NCBI RefSeq assembly: GCF_001509485.1 | Contig: NZ_LLZI01000244.1 | Span: 1 to 45,377, forward strand | Source: Streptomyces sp. NRRL F-4489 | Lineage (GTDB): Bacteria; Actinomycetota; Actinomycetes; Streptomycetales; Streptomycetaceae | Direction of reading: 5' to 3' | DNA: 45,377 bases | Shown: piece after piece, positions 43,579 through 45,377 of the stretch | Layout: every line of letters begins with the position of its first letter | How positions within the stretch are numbered: position 1 is the first letter of the stretch | Translations under genes and position numbers: made by a program | The notes under the pieces: generated by a model | Seen by the model: the letters and a program-made list of their open reading frames with translations, nothing else | Databases searched by the model: none | What the model was told of the DNA's origin: nothing

Positions 43579-44175
43579 TCAGCGGGACGGCGCGGGCGGC
43601 CGGGACAGTCCGGCCTCGGCGGCCTGGCGGGGCAGCGTCACCGGCCCGCCACCGGCCCCGAACGGATACTCCCGCTCCAGCCGCCACACCGCGTCCGCGC
43701 CCTGCTCGTAGAGCGCGAAACCGCCGATCAGCCAGGTGGCGGAGAAGTCCGCCAGCTCCTTCTGGGCGCGGTCCATGGCCGCCTCGTCGATACCGTGCGC
43801 GACGGTGACGTGCGGGTGGTACGGGAACTGCAGCTCGCGGGCGCACGGCCCGGACGCGGCGCGGACCCGCTCCTGGAGCGCGGTGCAGCCGCGCGCCCCC
43901 TCGACGACCTGTACGAACACCACCGGCGACAGCGGCCGGAAGGTGTCGGTGCCCGCCAGCCGCAGCCGGAACGGCCGGCAGCCCGCGGCGACCTCCGCGA
44001 GATGCGCCTCGATGGCGGGCAGCGCCGCCGCGTCGGCCTCGGTCGGCGGGAGGAGGGTGATGTGGGTGGGGATGGCGCGGGCGGCCGGGTCGCCGAAGCT
44101 CTCGCGCTTCCGCTGGAGGAAGCTGCCGTAAGGCTCCGGGACCGCGATCGACACGCCGAGCGTTACGGTCCCCAC
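43579..44175 (-). CDS. 2'-5' RNA ligase family (2H phosphoesterase) protein
   Basis: A 198-aa 2H phosphoesterase-fold protein with its two HxT motifs: H38-I-T40 in P-T-H-I-T-L-L-P-P and H122-V-T124 in H-P-H-V-T-V-A-H-G. Such enzymes hydrolyse cyclic phosphates or seal 2'-5' RNA; the cellular substrate is unknown. GTG 44175 follows GGAGGGAG by five to six bases; the in-frame region further upstream is unlike protein. It follows trpS on the same strand with a 119-bp gap containing a hairpin, so it may be partly read through. Confidence 0.9.
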   Translation of the reverse strand: MGTVTLGVSIAVPEPYGSFLQRKRESFGDPAARAIPTHITLLPPTEADAAALPAIEAHLAEVAAGCRPFRLRLAGTDTFRPLSPVVFVQVVEGARGCTALQERVRAASGPCARELQFPYHPHVTVAHGIDEAAMDRAQKELADFSATWLIGGFALYEQGADAVWRLEREYPFGAGGGPVTLPRQAAEAGLSRPPAPSR

Positions 44176-44228
44176 TGCGTTCTCCCTCCTGATGTGTGGC
44201 ATGCGCCTGATGCGTTGCCTGCGCGCCG

Positions 44229-44279
44229 CGGGGGCGCGCACCTTCTCAGTGCGCCGGGGGCGTACCGTGCGCGCCCCCG
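44229..44279 (-). terminator. Hairpin after trpS
   Basis: A perfect 13-bp stem, 44229-44241 paired with 44267-44279 (core GGGGGCGCGCAC), with a 25-base loop, lies 16 bp after the trpS stop. The large loop makes it a less typical terminator. Confidence 0.6.
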
Positions 44280-44294
44280 GCCTTCCGCGGTCGG

Positions 44295-45377
<1,083 letters not shown>

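Overview
The window is a very GC-rich actinobacterial chromosome segment, almost certainly from a Streptomyces or a close relative. Codon third positions are nearly all G or C, GTG starts are common, and proteins have Ala/Pro/Gly-rich tails. The housekeeping backbone (sucCD, purN-purH, folD, a DUF3017 gene, mdh, betaine genes, trpS, SCO4847/SCO4848-type genes) matches, as I remember it, the S. coelicolor SCO4808-SCO4848 neighbourhood. No tRNA, rRNA, CRISPR array or insertion sequence was seen. Reading was by eye, so family names rest on motif recognition, not database searches.

Left edge (1-3494, minus strand): the end of an extracellular contractile injection system (eCIS, phage-tail-like) cluster. 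It holds sheath, inner tube, a gp26-like baseplate assembly protein and one cut-off gene with a Gly/Pro-rich start. A duplicated ribosome-binding/start segment before the tube gene creates a 10-codon leader ORF. A 790-bp intergenic region with a CRP-type site separates the cluster from sucCD.

4285-18513: central metabolism. sucC-sucD, purN-purH, folD, a dimeric-type NADP isocitrate dehydrogenase and mdh put several TCA-cycle enzymes within 15 kb. Between them lie membrane proteins of uncertain role: a sigma-like protein with a membrane anchor, a DUF6350/PerM-like protein, Pro/Gln-rich tail proteins and an RDD protein. Several genes end in strong GC hairpin terminators.

18647-23835: what looks like an accessory insert between mdh and the betaine genes. 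It starts with its own promoter and a three-gene operon. The first protein is membrane-bound and ends in a short Gly/Asn/Gln motif. The next gene encodes a small protein that begins with the same motif (gapless over 22 residues, shared Q-G and I-G-D-H-N core) and ends in a hydrophobic helix. This is the architecture expected of a bacterial amyloid-signalling receptor/effector pair and is my main candidate for an undescribed system. A third gene encodes a membrane-anchored surface protein. DUF5988, Uma2-nuclease and exported-protein genes follow on the other strand.

24130-31572: a choline-to-glycine-betaine and betaine-uptake operon (betB, betA, ATPase, a 57-aa small ORF, a fused double permease, binding lipoprotein), with a CRP-like palindrome in front. 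31727-38916: a VOC protein, a Pls/PosA-type membrane NRPS (adenylation, carrier, then membrane and left-handed beta-helix modules) coupled to a BPL_N amidotransferase-like gene, a divergent zinc-ribbon protein, and FabV enoyl reductase. 39145-45308: exported serine protease, SCO4848-like membrane protein, D-Ala-D-Ala carboxypeptidase, YihY/BrkB protein, 2H phosphoesterase and trpS.
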